From assembly GCA_028386065.3 (NCBI GenBank), contig JAKUCV010006844.1:1-64000 (forward strand): 64,000 nt of DNA, in the 5' to 3' direction. The translations under genes were made by a program, and so were the position numbers. Origin of the DNA: Turnera subulata. Lineage: Eukaryota > Streptophyta > Magnoliopsida > Malpighiales > Passifloraceae. Every line of letters begins with the position of its first letter. The first letter of the stretch is position 1. Below, piece after piece: positions 21,346 to 30,100 of this stretch. The notes under the pieces are model-generated. The model saw nothing but the letters and a program-made list of their open reading frames with translations. It searched no databases and was not told the origin of the DNA.

Positions 21346-22212
21346 TGTAACGCCCCGAATCTCGTTAATTTACCTTTTTCGGAATTTTCAAAATTTTCGG
21401 TATTTAATTCCAATTTTACCCTTGCAACATTTTCGGAATTCAGGTTAAGGAAATCAATTTATTTTCCTTGGAAATATAAATTTTATTTCTAAGTCGGAAT
21501 TTGTCCTTGGTTCGTGTTTTGTTGGAGTAAATGTATCTCGGAGCTTGACGTGGAGCTTATAGTAGTTTGGGTCGAAACTACGTAGTTTTGGGGATAGAAA
21601 AAAAAAAAAAAAACGCTTTGACCAGGGTTGACCACGCTAGCCAAAACGGGGTCGTTTAGGCAGCGGGTAACCCTAACCCTCACTCTCTTTTCCTCTCTTT
21701 TCTCTCTTTCTTTTTCTTTTCTTTCTTTCTTCTCTTCTTCTGCCGCTCAGAGCCGCCTCCCTCCCTGACCCTTCTCTCTCTTTCTCTTCTTCTCTCTCCC
21801 TCTCATCCCTCCTCCTCACTCCTCCTCGCTTTTCTTTTCCTCTTTTCTCCCGAGCCGGCGGTGCTCCTTTCTTTTGTTCCTTGCCTCTCCACGCAGCTCG
21901 TCGCCGTTGGGCCTCTCGTCGCGGCCGGAGCTCGTCGCCGCCGCTGGTTCGTCTCCTCTCCTCACGGCCGGGTCCTTCTCTCTAGTAACACCGTGCCGTC
22001 GCCGTCGTCATTAGTCGGGTAAGCCGGCTTTCCCTCTTCCTTGTCGCTTCTCGTTTTCTTTTGGGGTTTCTTTGTGTTGACGGGTTGTTGTGGGTTGTGA
22101 TTGATTTCCTTAACCTGAATTCCGAAAATGTTGCAAGGGTAAAATTGGAATTAAATACCGAAAATTTTGAAAATTCCGAAAAAGGTAAATTAACGAAATT
22201 CGGGGCGTTACA
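21346..22212. mobile_element. 867-bp element with 113-bp terminal inverted repeats, TG...CA ends and 5-bp TSD
   Basis: It is inserted in the left LTR of A. TACGA is duplicated at 21341-21345 and 22213-22217, and the empty site is seen in A's right LTR (about 35896). The element begins TGTAACGCCCCGAATCTCGT and ends with the reverse complement of the same sequence. The inverted match runs 113 bp with one mismatch, up to AAGGAAATCAAT. The middle has a CT-rich tract (21680-21850) and a GC-rich block with a donor-like GTAAGCC (22020), much like the leader region of the surrounding LTRs. No protein frame was found. It may be a solo LTR with greatly extended inverted termini, or a foldback-type element using integrase-like chemistry. 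Confidence 0.8.
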
Positions 22213-22470
22213 TACGAGGCAAGCTGCAGTGTACCCTCGGGCAGGACTCGGATCCATTAGTTTGCATCAGGCTTTGCATATATTGTCTTGAGATCGTAAT
22301 CGCTTCCGCTGTGCTAATGATATTGAGATTCCCGAAGTCGGGTGATATGATATTGTCAATTGGGCCGTTGGGCCGGAATTTCTATTGTATATACTATTAG
22401 TGCCACGTGTCAGCACTGTTGTTCAGTAATTACTGTTTGTTGGATAAATTTGGGTCGGGGCGTCTCATTT

Positions 22471-22482
22471 TGGTAGCGGAGT
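22471..22482 (+). other. Primer binding site of element A
   Basis: TGGTAGCGGAGT starts three bases after the LTR end. The other elements have TGGTAGCGGAGC at the same place. This matches 10 of 12 bases of the usual TGGTATCAGAGC (initiator tRNA-Met); the two changes are shared by A, C, D and E. Confidence 0.65.
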
Positions 22483-22581
22483 GGGCGGTAGGTCCTTGGG
22501 TGTTTGTTGTGCTTGTTTGTTGTGCATAGCTCACTCCACATGATTTACATGATTGCATAATATTCACATGGTTAGTGCATT

Positions 22582-22632
22582 ATGGATCCAGTCGAGGGAC
22601 GCCAGCTTGCCACAAAACATTCACATAAGAGG
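22582..22632 (+). pseudogene. Relic of a gag start in element A
   Basis: ATGGATCCAGTCGAGGGACG encodes MDPVEGRQLA, matching the gag start of element D (MDPAEGHQHA). The frame is lost after about 15 codons. The equivalent relic is in E (about 30900-30942, minus) and C (42229 onward). It marks where the gag-pol part was replaced. Confidence 0.7.
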
Positions 22633-22720
22633 TAATTGATGCCATAAACATGCTGAAACATAAATATTATTATTATTACTACTAATATTAATATTACATT
22701 ATTATTATTATTAAAATTAT

Positions 22721-23404
22721 TTATCTTGCTGGTACAACGTTGACCCTGAAGCTAGTAGGGTCATTGGTAATGTTGACCCTGATGCTATCGTTCCACGAGA
22801 ACCACATACCGCCCGTGTTGTTTTGGCCGTGAAGTTCGAACCGGTTTGCCGGAGGGAAACGAAGTGGGATGACACCGTGATCGTCTTAGGACTGCCACTG
22901 GGTCTCCATGAGCAGAACCATGTTGGGCTTGTACTAGTTCTTCAGATCCCTCAGGGTACGCACGAACTCCTGGGAATGCCTAGCGATTCCTCTGCAGTTC
23001 CAAACCAGTAGACGGGCCTTTGGCCACGTTGGTGGTAACCGAGTTACTCGGGGCACGCTCTGAGCAGTCATTGAAAGCTGGTAATAGGTACCTTGATCCA
23101 GGAATTGACAAGTGGGCTCTAGGTTGAATTCCTGAAGTCTTTAATAAATGAAAAACATGACGGAATTGGCCGAGCCATAAAAGGAGGTTCTTAGGGTGCT
23201 TTGGTCCTCTAGGAAGAACGTCTCTTCCATAGGAGTGACAAAGAACCTGGAGGAGTAGTGTTCATCGACGAAGACCAGACGAGGCATCCTGCCAAGCTCG
23301 TTCGGTAGTTCCTCTGGGCGCTCGTTTATCAGGCTGTAGGCCAGCCAATTCCTCCTTCCTAAGGAGGCACCCTCGACGAAAAAAACAGATGATGGAGTAG
23401 GCAT
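22721..23404 (-). pseudogene. Antisense ORF2 of element A (endonuclease-domain-like C-terminal part)
   Basis: A 684-bp frame on the strand opposite to the LTRs, exactly the length of its copy in E, with no indels between them and roughly 83% protein identity. The first part (MPTPSSVFFVEGASLGRRNW..., ELPNELGRMPRLVFVDE, RFFVTPMEETFFLED) is not a family I know. The last part has RLLVWNCRG, TLRDLKN, a METQ acid motif and GGMWFSW, resembling the N-terminal half of the endonuclease/exonuclease/phosphatase domain of plant LINE ORF2. This copy has three nonsense codons (about residues 88, 157 and 174). Two of them are C-to-T changes relative to E, and E has its single stop elsewhere. A TATAAAAG (23512-23519, minus) lies 108 bases before the ATG. 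The domain is cut before its later catalytic motifs, so nuclease activity is unlikely. Confidence 0.65.
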
Positions 23405-23511
23405 TTTGTCTCGACGTGTTTTGTGTGTTTTTATCTCTAAACGTGTTTTACAAATCTCTCTTTTAAAATGCTTTTTGATTATTTGTTTTCCACTACTTTG
23501 GCTTTTATAGA

Positions 23512-23519
23512 GATATGAT
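23512..23519 (-). promoter_or_regulatory. TATA box of antisense ORF2, element A
   Basis: CTCTATAAAAGCC on the minus strand, 108 bases before the ORF2 ATG. E has TATAAAAG 109 bases before its ORF2 ATG, although the sequence between differs. Confidence 0.6.
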
Positions 23520-23646
23520 TACCTATTTTTCAAAGTTTAGACCCCACCTATCCCTGGAAGAGTCTAAAAGATTTTTTGGTAATCGGTAAAGCAGATTTCT
23601 TTTCACAAAACTCCAAACTGTTTATGATCTTCAAGGTTTTGCTTTT

Positions 23647-24460
23647 TGAAAATTTTGCCATTGATTGAATTATTGCTTCATCACTTTGTGTATTTTTGGG
23701 GTACAAACGCAAGTGCTTTCCAGCTCCTTTCCATCTTACAATTTTCTTTCATTCTGGCTTTCTTGGCGTTTCTTTTTATGGTTTTTTCTATATTTTCTAC
23801 ACCTATCACATCCATGAGAGGCCAACGTGGTCAGATTGATGGGACGATACCTCGAGTACGGTACATGAGCGACAAGGTTGCTTCTCTTTGGACATCGTGG
23901 AGGGACACGAATCCCGAAAGATGTTTTTGCTCTTGTAGAGTTTATGGACGAGTGGACCAACGCGTGTTTGTGACGTCATCATCGCCTCGCGAGATAACAA
24001 ACGACGTTTTCACATAGAGAACCGACATCTCTGATAGCAAGTGCAAGTTGTAATGCTCGAAATCGAGGACCTATGTGACCGATCTAGATCGCTGGTTAAG
24101 AAACGAGTTTTATTTAACTTCTTTATGATTGATTTTATTTCTTCCTTGCTGGTTTTTCTATCTTTACATGAAATATTTGCTCTTACCACCTTTTGTGTTT
24201 TGGGTTACTAATAATAGGTTTGGTTCTATTTCCTTTTTGTTGGTTTCTTTTCTTCAAAAAATTTTACCGGTATTTATGTTTTCGGATTGTTAACAAAAGG
24301 GTTTGGTTTATTCCCTTTCTGTTGGTTTTATGTTGTCTTAAAACATTTCATTTCTGCCATATACGTTTTCGGATTATTAATAACAGGTTTGGTCTTAATA
24401 AAGACAACTTGTTTATTTCCGATAACATATTACATAGAGAAGGAGTACACTATGGAGTTA
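23647..24460. other. Spacer between the antisense ORFs of element A
   Basis: It contains short blocks shared with E (for example ATCTCGCGAGGCGATGATGA, and AGAAAATATAGAAAAA with CCATAAAAAGAAA on the minus strand) but no conserved protein frame. The shared blocks suggest leader or 3' UTR function for the antisense transcripts. Small duplicated T-rich phrases (TTTATTCCCTTTCTGTTGG-like) occur near 24215-24330. Confidence 0.45.
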
Positions 24461-24461
24461 C

Positions 24462-24848
24462 TTACTTCTCTAAATCTTTTACAAGTTTTTGTATGTTCTC
24501 GATCTGAGAGGAGAGTCCCATACACGCCTGTTCGATCTGCATCACCGCCGTGTTGACCTTCATCAGGGAAGCGTTCAGATGCTTCAGTGTCCGCAGTGAC
24601 GTGTCGCTGGGAGCAGTTGCCTTGCCCTTCCTATCATCAGCATCCTTGCGACCGGAAGGCTCCTCCTTGCCGACAGGTTTCTTTCGCCATCTCCTGGAGA
24701 CGACCATATGTTCCCTGAGACCGATGATGTTCATCTTGAAGCGTTTCTCCGGCTGTTCTTCATCGGAGTCCGTAAAGGGATTAACACCACCAGTATAACT
24801 TAACTCCTCTGAGTCAGAGGTAGTTTGAGTTCTTATTGGTGAGTCCAT
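24462..24848 (-). CDS. Antisense ORF1 of element A: small basic, coiled-coil-like protein, 128 aa
   Basis: The frame is intact on the strand opposite to the LTRs. I chose the start at 24848 because MDSPI(R/Q) is conserved with E; 28 upstream in-frame codons to 24932 are not conserved. Order: Ser/Thr/Glu-rich N-terminus (TTSDSEE..., FTDSDEEQPEKRFK), the conserved core NIIGLREHMVVSRRWRKK, a Lys/Asp-rich basic stretch (possible nuclear signal), and a C-terminal helix with heptad-like hydrophobics (AVMQIEQACMGLSSQIENIQ, then KLVKDLEK). It ends three codons earlier than the E copy. TATAAAAA (24884-24891, minus) is 36 bases before the ATG. I do not recognise the family; a DNA-binding or gag-like accessory role is speculation. 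Confidence 0.6.
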   Translation of the reverse strand: MDSPIRTQTTSDSEELSYTGGVNPFTDSDEEQPEKRFKMNIIGLREHMVVSRRWRKKPVGKEEPSGRKDADDRKGKATAPSDTSLRTLKHLNASLMKVNTAVMQIEQACMGLSSQIENIQKLVKDLEK

Positions 24849-24883
24849 GACAGAGAGTAAGTTTGCCAGGTTTTGAGGTTTGG

Positions 24884-24891
24884 TTTTTATA
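24884..24891 (-). promoter_or_regulatory. TATA box of antisense ORF1, element A
   Basis: CCTCTTATAAAAACCAAACC on the minus strand matches CCTCTATAAGAACCGAACC in E, at nearly the same distance from the ATG (36 versus 37 bases). The short leader between is also conserved (CTGGCAAACT). Confidence 0.6.
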
Positions 24892-25019
24892 AGAGGACGG
24901 GAAGACGCATAAGGGTATATACGAGATTTCATGTTGGGTGCAGTAGACAGGATGTGGAGTACTCGAGAAGATTGTTGACGTAAGCCGTGACGATTGAATT
25001 TCGAAGACGAAATTCATTT

Positions 25020-25032
25020 AAGGGGGGTAGAC
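25020..25032 (+). other. Polypurine tract of element A
   Basis: AAGGGGGGTAGAC directly precedes the right LTR. It is preceded by the near-palindrome GAATTTCGAAGACGAAATTC, which is present before the polypurine tract in C, D and E as well. Confidence 0.75.
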
Positions 25033-25921
25033 TATAACGACCCGGGTAAATTTTTCGCAATTTTACCGAGTTGTTTTAACTTTTACATAGGTAAATAAAA
25101 TTTTGTCGCGGTCGGGAATTTTATCAATCCGAGTCAATTTTCATTAGTATTTTTATTATTCTTACAATTTATAAAATTATTATTACTTTTACCATTATTA
25201 TCACTATTTTACTAATCAACAATAATAATAATACTTTTATTATTAATGTGCCGGAATATTTTTGTTACAACAATATACTAATTATAATTTAAAGAGAAAT
25301 TTCATCTTTTATTTCTATGACATTTAATAAATTAATCTTTGGAGATTTATTTTGAATTTATAAAAGAGTAATTGTTAATTATGTCTAGGTTTTACAAAGA
25401 TTAAGTTAAAATGTTAAACACAAGATTTAGTGTAGTTTCAACCGATACGACGCAGTTTTGGCTGAGCCAAAACATAAAACACACAACACCTTGCGTTTTG
25501 ACCAATGGTATATGTGGTTTGACTCTGGAGCCTGTGGTTGTTTAAAACTACGTCGTTTCACTGCTGGCAGGGCAAAAATTATTGCCCGACAACACCGTTG
25601 TTAACCACCATTCTTTCCTTTTTTTTTCTTCTTCCTCCCACTTTCTTTTGTTCTTCTTTTTCCCATCTTCCCTCTCCCGATTTCTTTCCAACCGGCCCCC
25701 ACCACTTTCTTCTTCTCTTTCTTTTCTTTAACTTATCCCCTTCCCCTTCCCTTCCCTATATCTTCTCCTCCTCCACACCAAACCACCACAGCACCGCCAC
25801 CCTTCCTCCTCTTTCCTGCCGTTCGTCGTCTCCGCCTTAACCTCCCTTGCTTCTGCCATCGCCGCCCTTGCCACTGCTCGCGAGTGCCGCCACAGCCGAG
25901 CTCGACACCATCGAGAGAAGC
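25033..25921 (+). repeat. Element A right LTR, part 1
   Basis: It begins TATAACGACCCGGGTAAA (TG changed to TA) and follows the left LTR up to the duplicated GAAGC (25917-25921), where element E is inserted. Part 2 is 33824-36152. Confidence 0.85.
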
Positions 25922-26232
25922 TGAAGCGCCTCGACCCGTATTTACCGTACACAGTAAACACGTGCCGGAACTGTGACGACCCAACCAAACCAAGCCCAGC
26001 ATACAGTGTATACAACAGTAACTCGGGCTCAACAGCCCAAAATAAAAACATCAATAACATCATAATCGACCCAATGGCCCAACAGTAGTAAAAACAATGC
26101 ACAGCGGAAGACTTAATAACTCACAAGACACTGTATGCGACACTGATGCAAACTATGGATCCGAGCCCTGTCCAAGGGATAGCGCCGCAGCCTGTCTGGA
26201 ATGCACCAAACCTGTACCACAAATAACTCATC

Positions 26233-26280
26233 CTACGGGATGAAAGCCCGCAGACGAGGGGTGAGTCTGAAGTGCTCACC
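26233..26280 (-). other. Conserved LTR hairpin pair, element E left LTR
   Basis: HP1 26260-26280 (GGTGAG/CTCACC; the loop reads TTCA here instead of TTCG) and HP2 26233-26253 (CTGCGGG/CCCGTAG). The right LTR copy is at 31366-31413 with TTCG intact. Confidence 0.7.
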
Positions 26281-26510
26281 GACGAAGGATAGACAAACAA
26301 TAAGCACACTATAATTGCTCAAGGTCGAAAACAAGCAAAAACCACCAAAATACACCAAATCGAAAGACTCGACCCAAAACCGGTCCAAGACCAAAAAGAC
26401 TAAAAACCAATTTTCCAAATTTTATCTTTCCGGGCCTCGTCACGGATAAGCTAGAGGTCAGACCTGGTTATCAACACATTCCGGGTGCCAGACCAAATCC
26501 AGAGAACCCA

Positions 26511-26861
26511 GGGATCGACATCCCAAAAATACGAACCCAGGGATAGACATCCCAAAAATAATCACGGGATAGACATCCCAAGCATAGACATGCTTATCAC
26601 AAGTAACCCAGGTCATGGCCACCACCAAACAGTCTTAAACCATCGAGTCGTACCACTACTTATCTCGTGACAATTATATTATCATCATCAAAATCAAATC
26701 ACAGGGATCAACATCCCTTACCAGAATACCGGGATAGACATCCCATCCAAAATCAAGGATCGACATCCTTATCACAATTTATTATTAATTCCATTATACT
26801 TAATCCAAAAGACACAACAATAGACATCCAAAAACAACCAGGACACTGGGATAAACATCCC
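26511..26861 (-). repeat. Palindrome array in element E left LTR
   Basis: Eight short inverted repeats with 5-6 bp arms and a 4-base loop (plus-strand coordinates): 26511, 26540, 26566 (all GGGAT..ATCCC type), 26580 (AAGCAT/ATGCTT), 26703 (AGGGAT/ATCCCT), 26731, 26755 (AAGGAT/ATCCTT), 26848. On the LTR sense strand the loops are GTCG, GTCT, GTTG or GTTT. Arms change on both sides together. The right LTR array (about 31650-31975) has some arms broken by point changes. Confidence 0.8.
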
Positions 26862-28678
26862 GAACCAAACCACAGCAAACGCAATACTCAACAGTGCAAT
26901 AACCATCAAACACAACAACCGAGTAATATAGGCACATAATGAAGGAAATCCATCCTCACCTTAGCCGATTACTCAACTCCGGAGACAATGACCGGTCCGA
27001 CGCCGGCTCCTCGGGAAACTGCCCGATATCCGAACCTATACAACAAAATAATATATACACATAAATGCACATAATCAGTATACTATGATGCCAATACTGC
27101 AAAATAACCCATCCCAGTTACATATCTTTTATTATTATCTTTTACAGAAAATATTTTACCGTACGTATTTCCGAATATAATTTCGGTACCATACTTTAAT
27201 TAAAACTCTTTCCAAAATATTTTCATAAAATAATATGCTATTTCCAAAATAATAATTACCATAATTTTCCGGAAAAGATAACATATGTATATATATATTT
27301 TCCAAAATTATTTTTTTTAATAAAACCATTACCATAATATAATTACCAAGTATTATTATCTATCAAGAATATATATTAATAGAAGATATATAATCATAAA
27401 AACTTACTCTGAAAATAAATACAATTTAATATATATACATTTTTATTTTCTAAAGACAAAAATACTTTTCCAACAATTATAAATCAACATAATAATCTAT
27501 TTCCAGAAATATTACTTAGGTATACCATATATATCTTTTTCAGAAAATATATCTTTTATTTTTATTTAATTTATACCAATTATAACCATATATATATTTT
27601 CCAGAAAATACATTTTACAAATATATAGGTATTTTTTATTTATTATTTTTTTAACGGACTGGGCCAAACAGTGCAGGCCCAGTAACATGGACTAGGCCCA
27701 CGCAGTAAGCCTGCCAACACAGCCCAGCCCAAACATTCATGGCCCAAACCAACATCAACCCAATCACACCCAGCCCACACTCGCGACCCGGATGAGGCGT
27801 CGGGTCAAACCCGACCCACAGCCACGACCCGACGGGTCATCTTCTTCCCTAAGCTCACCTAGCGGGTGTGGCAGGCGGCGCAGACGGACGAGCAGCGACA
27901 GGGCCCGGGAACGAGCGGGCGAAGGGAGGAGGACGCGGCATCAGTGAGGCAGCGGCAGGAGAGGAGGCGGCGTCGTGGTGCTGCAGATCGAGACGGCGAG
28001 GATGGCGGGTTCGACGGGCAGCAGCGGCGTGAAAGAAGAAGAGCAAGGGACGGTTGTGGACGGTTGCTCATCATCGTCTTCGTCCAAGGAAGGCAGCAGC
28101 TCGGCTACGGCGGGAGGAGGAGGAGGAAGAGAGGAGGGCGACGGTGGCTGCCGGTTCTCTTTGTTTTTTTTTTCTTTTTCTTTTCTCTATTTTCTGATTG
28201 GTTCTCTTTTTTTTTTCTTTTTTTTCTTCTTTTTTTCTCTCCCTCTCTTTTTTTTTTCTTTCTTCTTCTTTCTATTCTCTCTTTTTTTTTTCTCTCTTTT
28301 TCTTTTTCTTCTCCTCCTCTTCCCCTTCCTGCTTTCTTCTTCCTTTAAAAACCGTGGAATCACTGTGAAACCTGTGATTCCTTCAATAATGCAGCTTGTC
28401 TGCATTATGAAGCGAGTCCGGTCTGGACCAGAAAATAACTGATACCCCCTTAGTTATTTTCCGGTGTGATTTTTCCGAAAATTCCGGGACCCGAAAAATG
28501 CCATCTTAGGTCCGAAAAATCCACGAAAAAATCTCGAGCGTGGGAAAACTTTCGGTTTCAAAAATCGACGCCCGTTTTACCTTGAATTAATTACCCAAGA
28601 TTAATTCTTTCGGTAAATCGTTGTAGAAAGACTTTTACGGTCCGGTGAAAATCCAAAATTTTTACCCGGGCTGTTACA

Positions 28679-28691
28679 GTCTACCCACCTT
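28679..28691 (-). other. Polypurine tract of element E
   Basis: AAGGTGGGTAGAC on the minus strand abuts the 3' LTR and is preceded by the GAATTTCGAGGACGAAATTC near-palindrome. Confidence 0.7.
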
Positions 28692-28821
28692 AAAAAGAAT
28701 TTCGTCCTCGAAATTCCGTCTTATCCGTGGGTCCTACCACGATAAGCTTCTGGCACACTCTGCCAGGTGTCCAAACTCGACCCGAGATACCGCTTATACC
28801 CTTAAACGACTTCTCGTCCTC

Positions 28822-28827
28822 TATAAG
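28822..28827 (+). promoter_or_regulatory. TATA box of antisense ORF1, element E
   Basis: CCTCTATAAGAACCGAACC, 37 bases before the ORF1 ATG at 28864; position and surroundings are conserved with element A. Confidence 0.6.
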
Positions 28828-28863
28828 AACCGAACCTCATGACTGGCAAACTCACATACAGTC

Positions 28864-29241
28864 ATGGACTCTCCAATCCAATCTCGTACTACCTCTGACT
28901 CCGAGAACAACAGCTATATCGGTGGCACTGCCTTCCCGACAAGCTCCGATGAAGAACCTCCGAAGAAACGCTTCAAGACTAACATCGTCGGCCTGAAGGA
29001 ACACATGGTCATCTCTAGCAGACGGCGAAAGAAGCGTGCCATCAAGAAGGCTGAGGATAAGAAGGGCAAGGCAACTGCTGAAAGCAGCACTCCACAGCAG
29101 ACACTGACACAGTTGAATGTCTCACCGAAGAAGATCAGCTCGGCGGTGATGCAGATAGAACTGGCGTGCGCGGAACTCTTTCCCCACGTCAAAAACGTCC
29201 AAAAACTTGTAAAAGATCTAGAGAAGCAAGTAGCTCCATAG
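28864..29241 (+). CDS. Antisense ORF1 of element E: small basic, coiled-coil-like protein, 125 aa
   Basis: Intact frame on the strand opposite to E's LTRs. Same order as the element A copy: MDSPIQSRTTSDSE, acidic FPTSSDEEPPKKRFK, core NIVGLKEHMVISSRRRKKR, a Lys-rich stretch (AIKKAEDKKGKAT), then a predicted helix (AVMQIELACAELF..., NVQKLVKDLEKQVAP). Blocks shared with A are DSE, SDEE, KRFK, GL.EHMV.S, KGKAT, AVMQIE.AC and QKLVKDLEK. Length differs from A by three codons through in-frame indels only. The family is unknown to me. Having both copies open despite clear divergence suggests selection until recently. Confidence 0.62.
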   Translation: MDSPIQSRTTSDSENNSYIGGTAFPTSSDEEPPKKRFKTNIVGLKEHMVISSRRRKKRAIKKAEDKKGKATAESSTPQQTLTQLNVSPKKISSAVMQIELACAELFPHVKNVQKLVKDLEKQVAP

Positions 29242-29984
29242 AGTACTTCTTCTCCTGTTGTAAAACTATTGTAAAATAAATAAAATAAGCTTTCTTTTTA
29301 AATCAAAAACTCTTGTTAAATTGTGAAAACTCATGCTAACAAAAAGATAAAACATCTCAAAGCAGAACAAAAATCAACAATAAAAATATAAATCGAACAA
29401 AAAGAAATTAAAAACAAAACTCGTTTAATAAAACCAAAACATAAAGAAGTTAAGACAAAACACGTTTTCATGATCGGTGCTCGTATCGGACGTAAACACC
29501 CTCGAACCCAAGAAACGTAACGCGCACAGCTAACGGTGACGTCTGTTACCTCGTGAAAAAGATGACCGTTAACTCGCAAGGCGATGATCACGAGAGCGTC
29601 CTATGTCCCTCGAAAGAAACGATATCCACTTGTCCGCAAATTCCGCATGAGCCAAAACGTCTGTCAAGTCTTGTATCTCTCCACGGTGTCCGAACAGGTG
29701 TAAGCTTGTCGCACATGCGCTCTACTCGAGGTATGGTCCCATCAGTCTAGCCTCAACAGTCACGGATGCATGTGATAAAAGATGCAGGAAAATATAGAAA
29801 AACCATAAAAAGAAAGGACAAAGTAGCCAGGGCGAAAGAAAATCATGAGATGGAGAAGAGCTGAAAAACACTGGCATCGTAGCCCGAAAAACGTATAAAG
29901 TAACAAAGCAATAAATGAAGCAACGGAAAATTTCAAAAAGCAAATCTTGAAAATCGAAAATAGTAATCACGCTCCCCATAAGAG
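29242..29984. other. Spacer between antisense ORFs of element E
   Basis: It holds blocks shared with element A's spacer (GATGATCACGAGAG-like, AGAAAAACCATAAAAAGAAA), AT-rich 3' UTR-like sequence just after ORF1 (AATAAATAAAATAAGC at 29276), and no conserved protein frame. Confidence 0.45.
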
Positions 29985-29992
29985 TATAAAAG
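29985..29992 (+). promoter_or_regulatory. TATA box of antisense ORF2, element E
   Basis: GAGTATAAAAGACGG, with TATAAAAG 109 bases before the ATG at 30101; the copy in A is 108 bases before its ATG. Confidence 0.6.
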
Positions 29993-30100
29993 ACGGAGCG
30001 GTGAGGTGTAAATCGTCAAAAGCATCTAAAAGCAAACAACGCTCAGGCAAACTAAACCACAACGCTCAGAAAAACAAAATACCCACGCTTCCAAAACACG

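Larger units (their letters stand above)
18318..22467 (+). repeat. Element A left LTR (with 867-bp insert)
   Basis: It starts TGTACCAACCCGGATAAA (a mutated TGTAACGACCCGGGTAAA) and ends GGTCGGGGCGTCTCA. Order inside: AT-rich U3-like start, CT-rich tract (about 18880-19060), GC-rich leader-like block (about 19080-19460) ending in a donor-like GGGTGAGT (about 19465), AT-rich middle, a two-copy tandem repeat (about 20920-21020), the hairpin pair (21267-21314) and an acceptor-like TTAGTACAG at 21335. Open frames here are not conserved between the two LTRs as proteins and are not called as genes. Confidence 0.85.
25922..28678 (-). repeat. Element E left LTR (3' LTR)
   Basis: On the minus strand it begins TGTAACAGCCCGGGTAAA and ends GGTCGAGGCGCTTCA. 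It contains the palindrome array (26511-26861), the hairpin pair (26233-26280), a GC-rich leader-like block (about 27850-28110) with a donor-like AGGTGAGC, and a CT-rich tract (plus strand 28170-28345). Confidence 0.85.

Noticed and set aside
23646..24017. 123-aa plus-strand frame in A's interior
   Set aside because: Sense to the LTR but not conserved in E; it overlaps the spacer and is a shadow of conserved antisense blocks.
27855..28442. Several overlapping open frames in E's LTRs and the equivalent region near 33000-33580
   Set aside because: They lie on both strands of GC-rich and TTTTC-rich LTR sequence, with homopolymer-like products and no conservation of frame.
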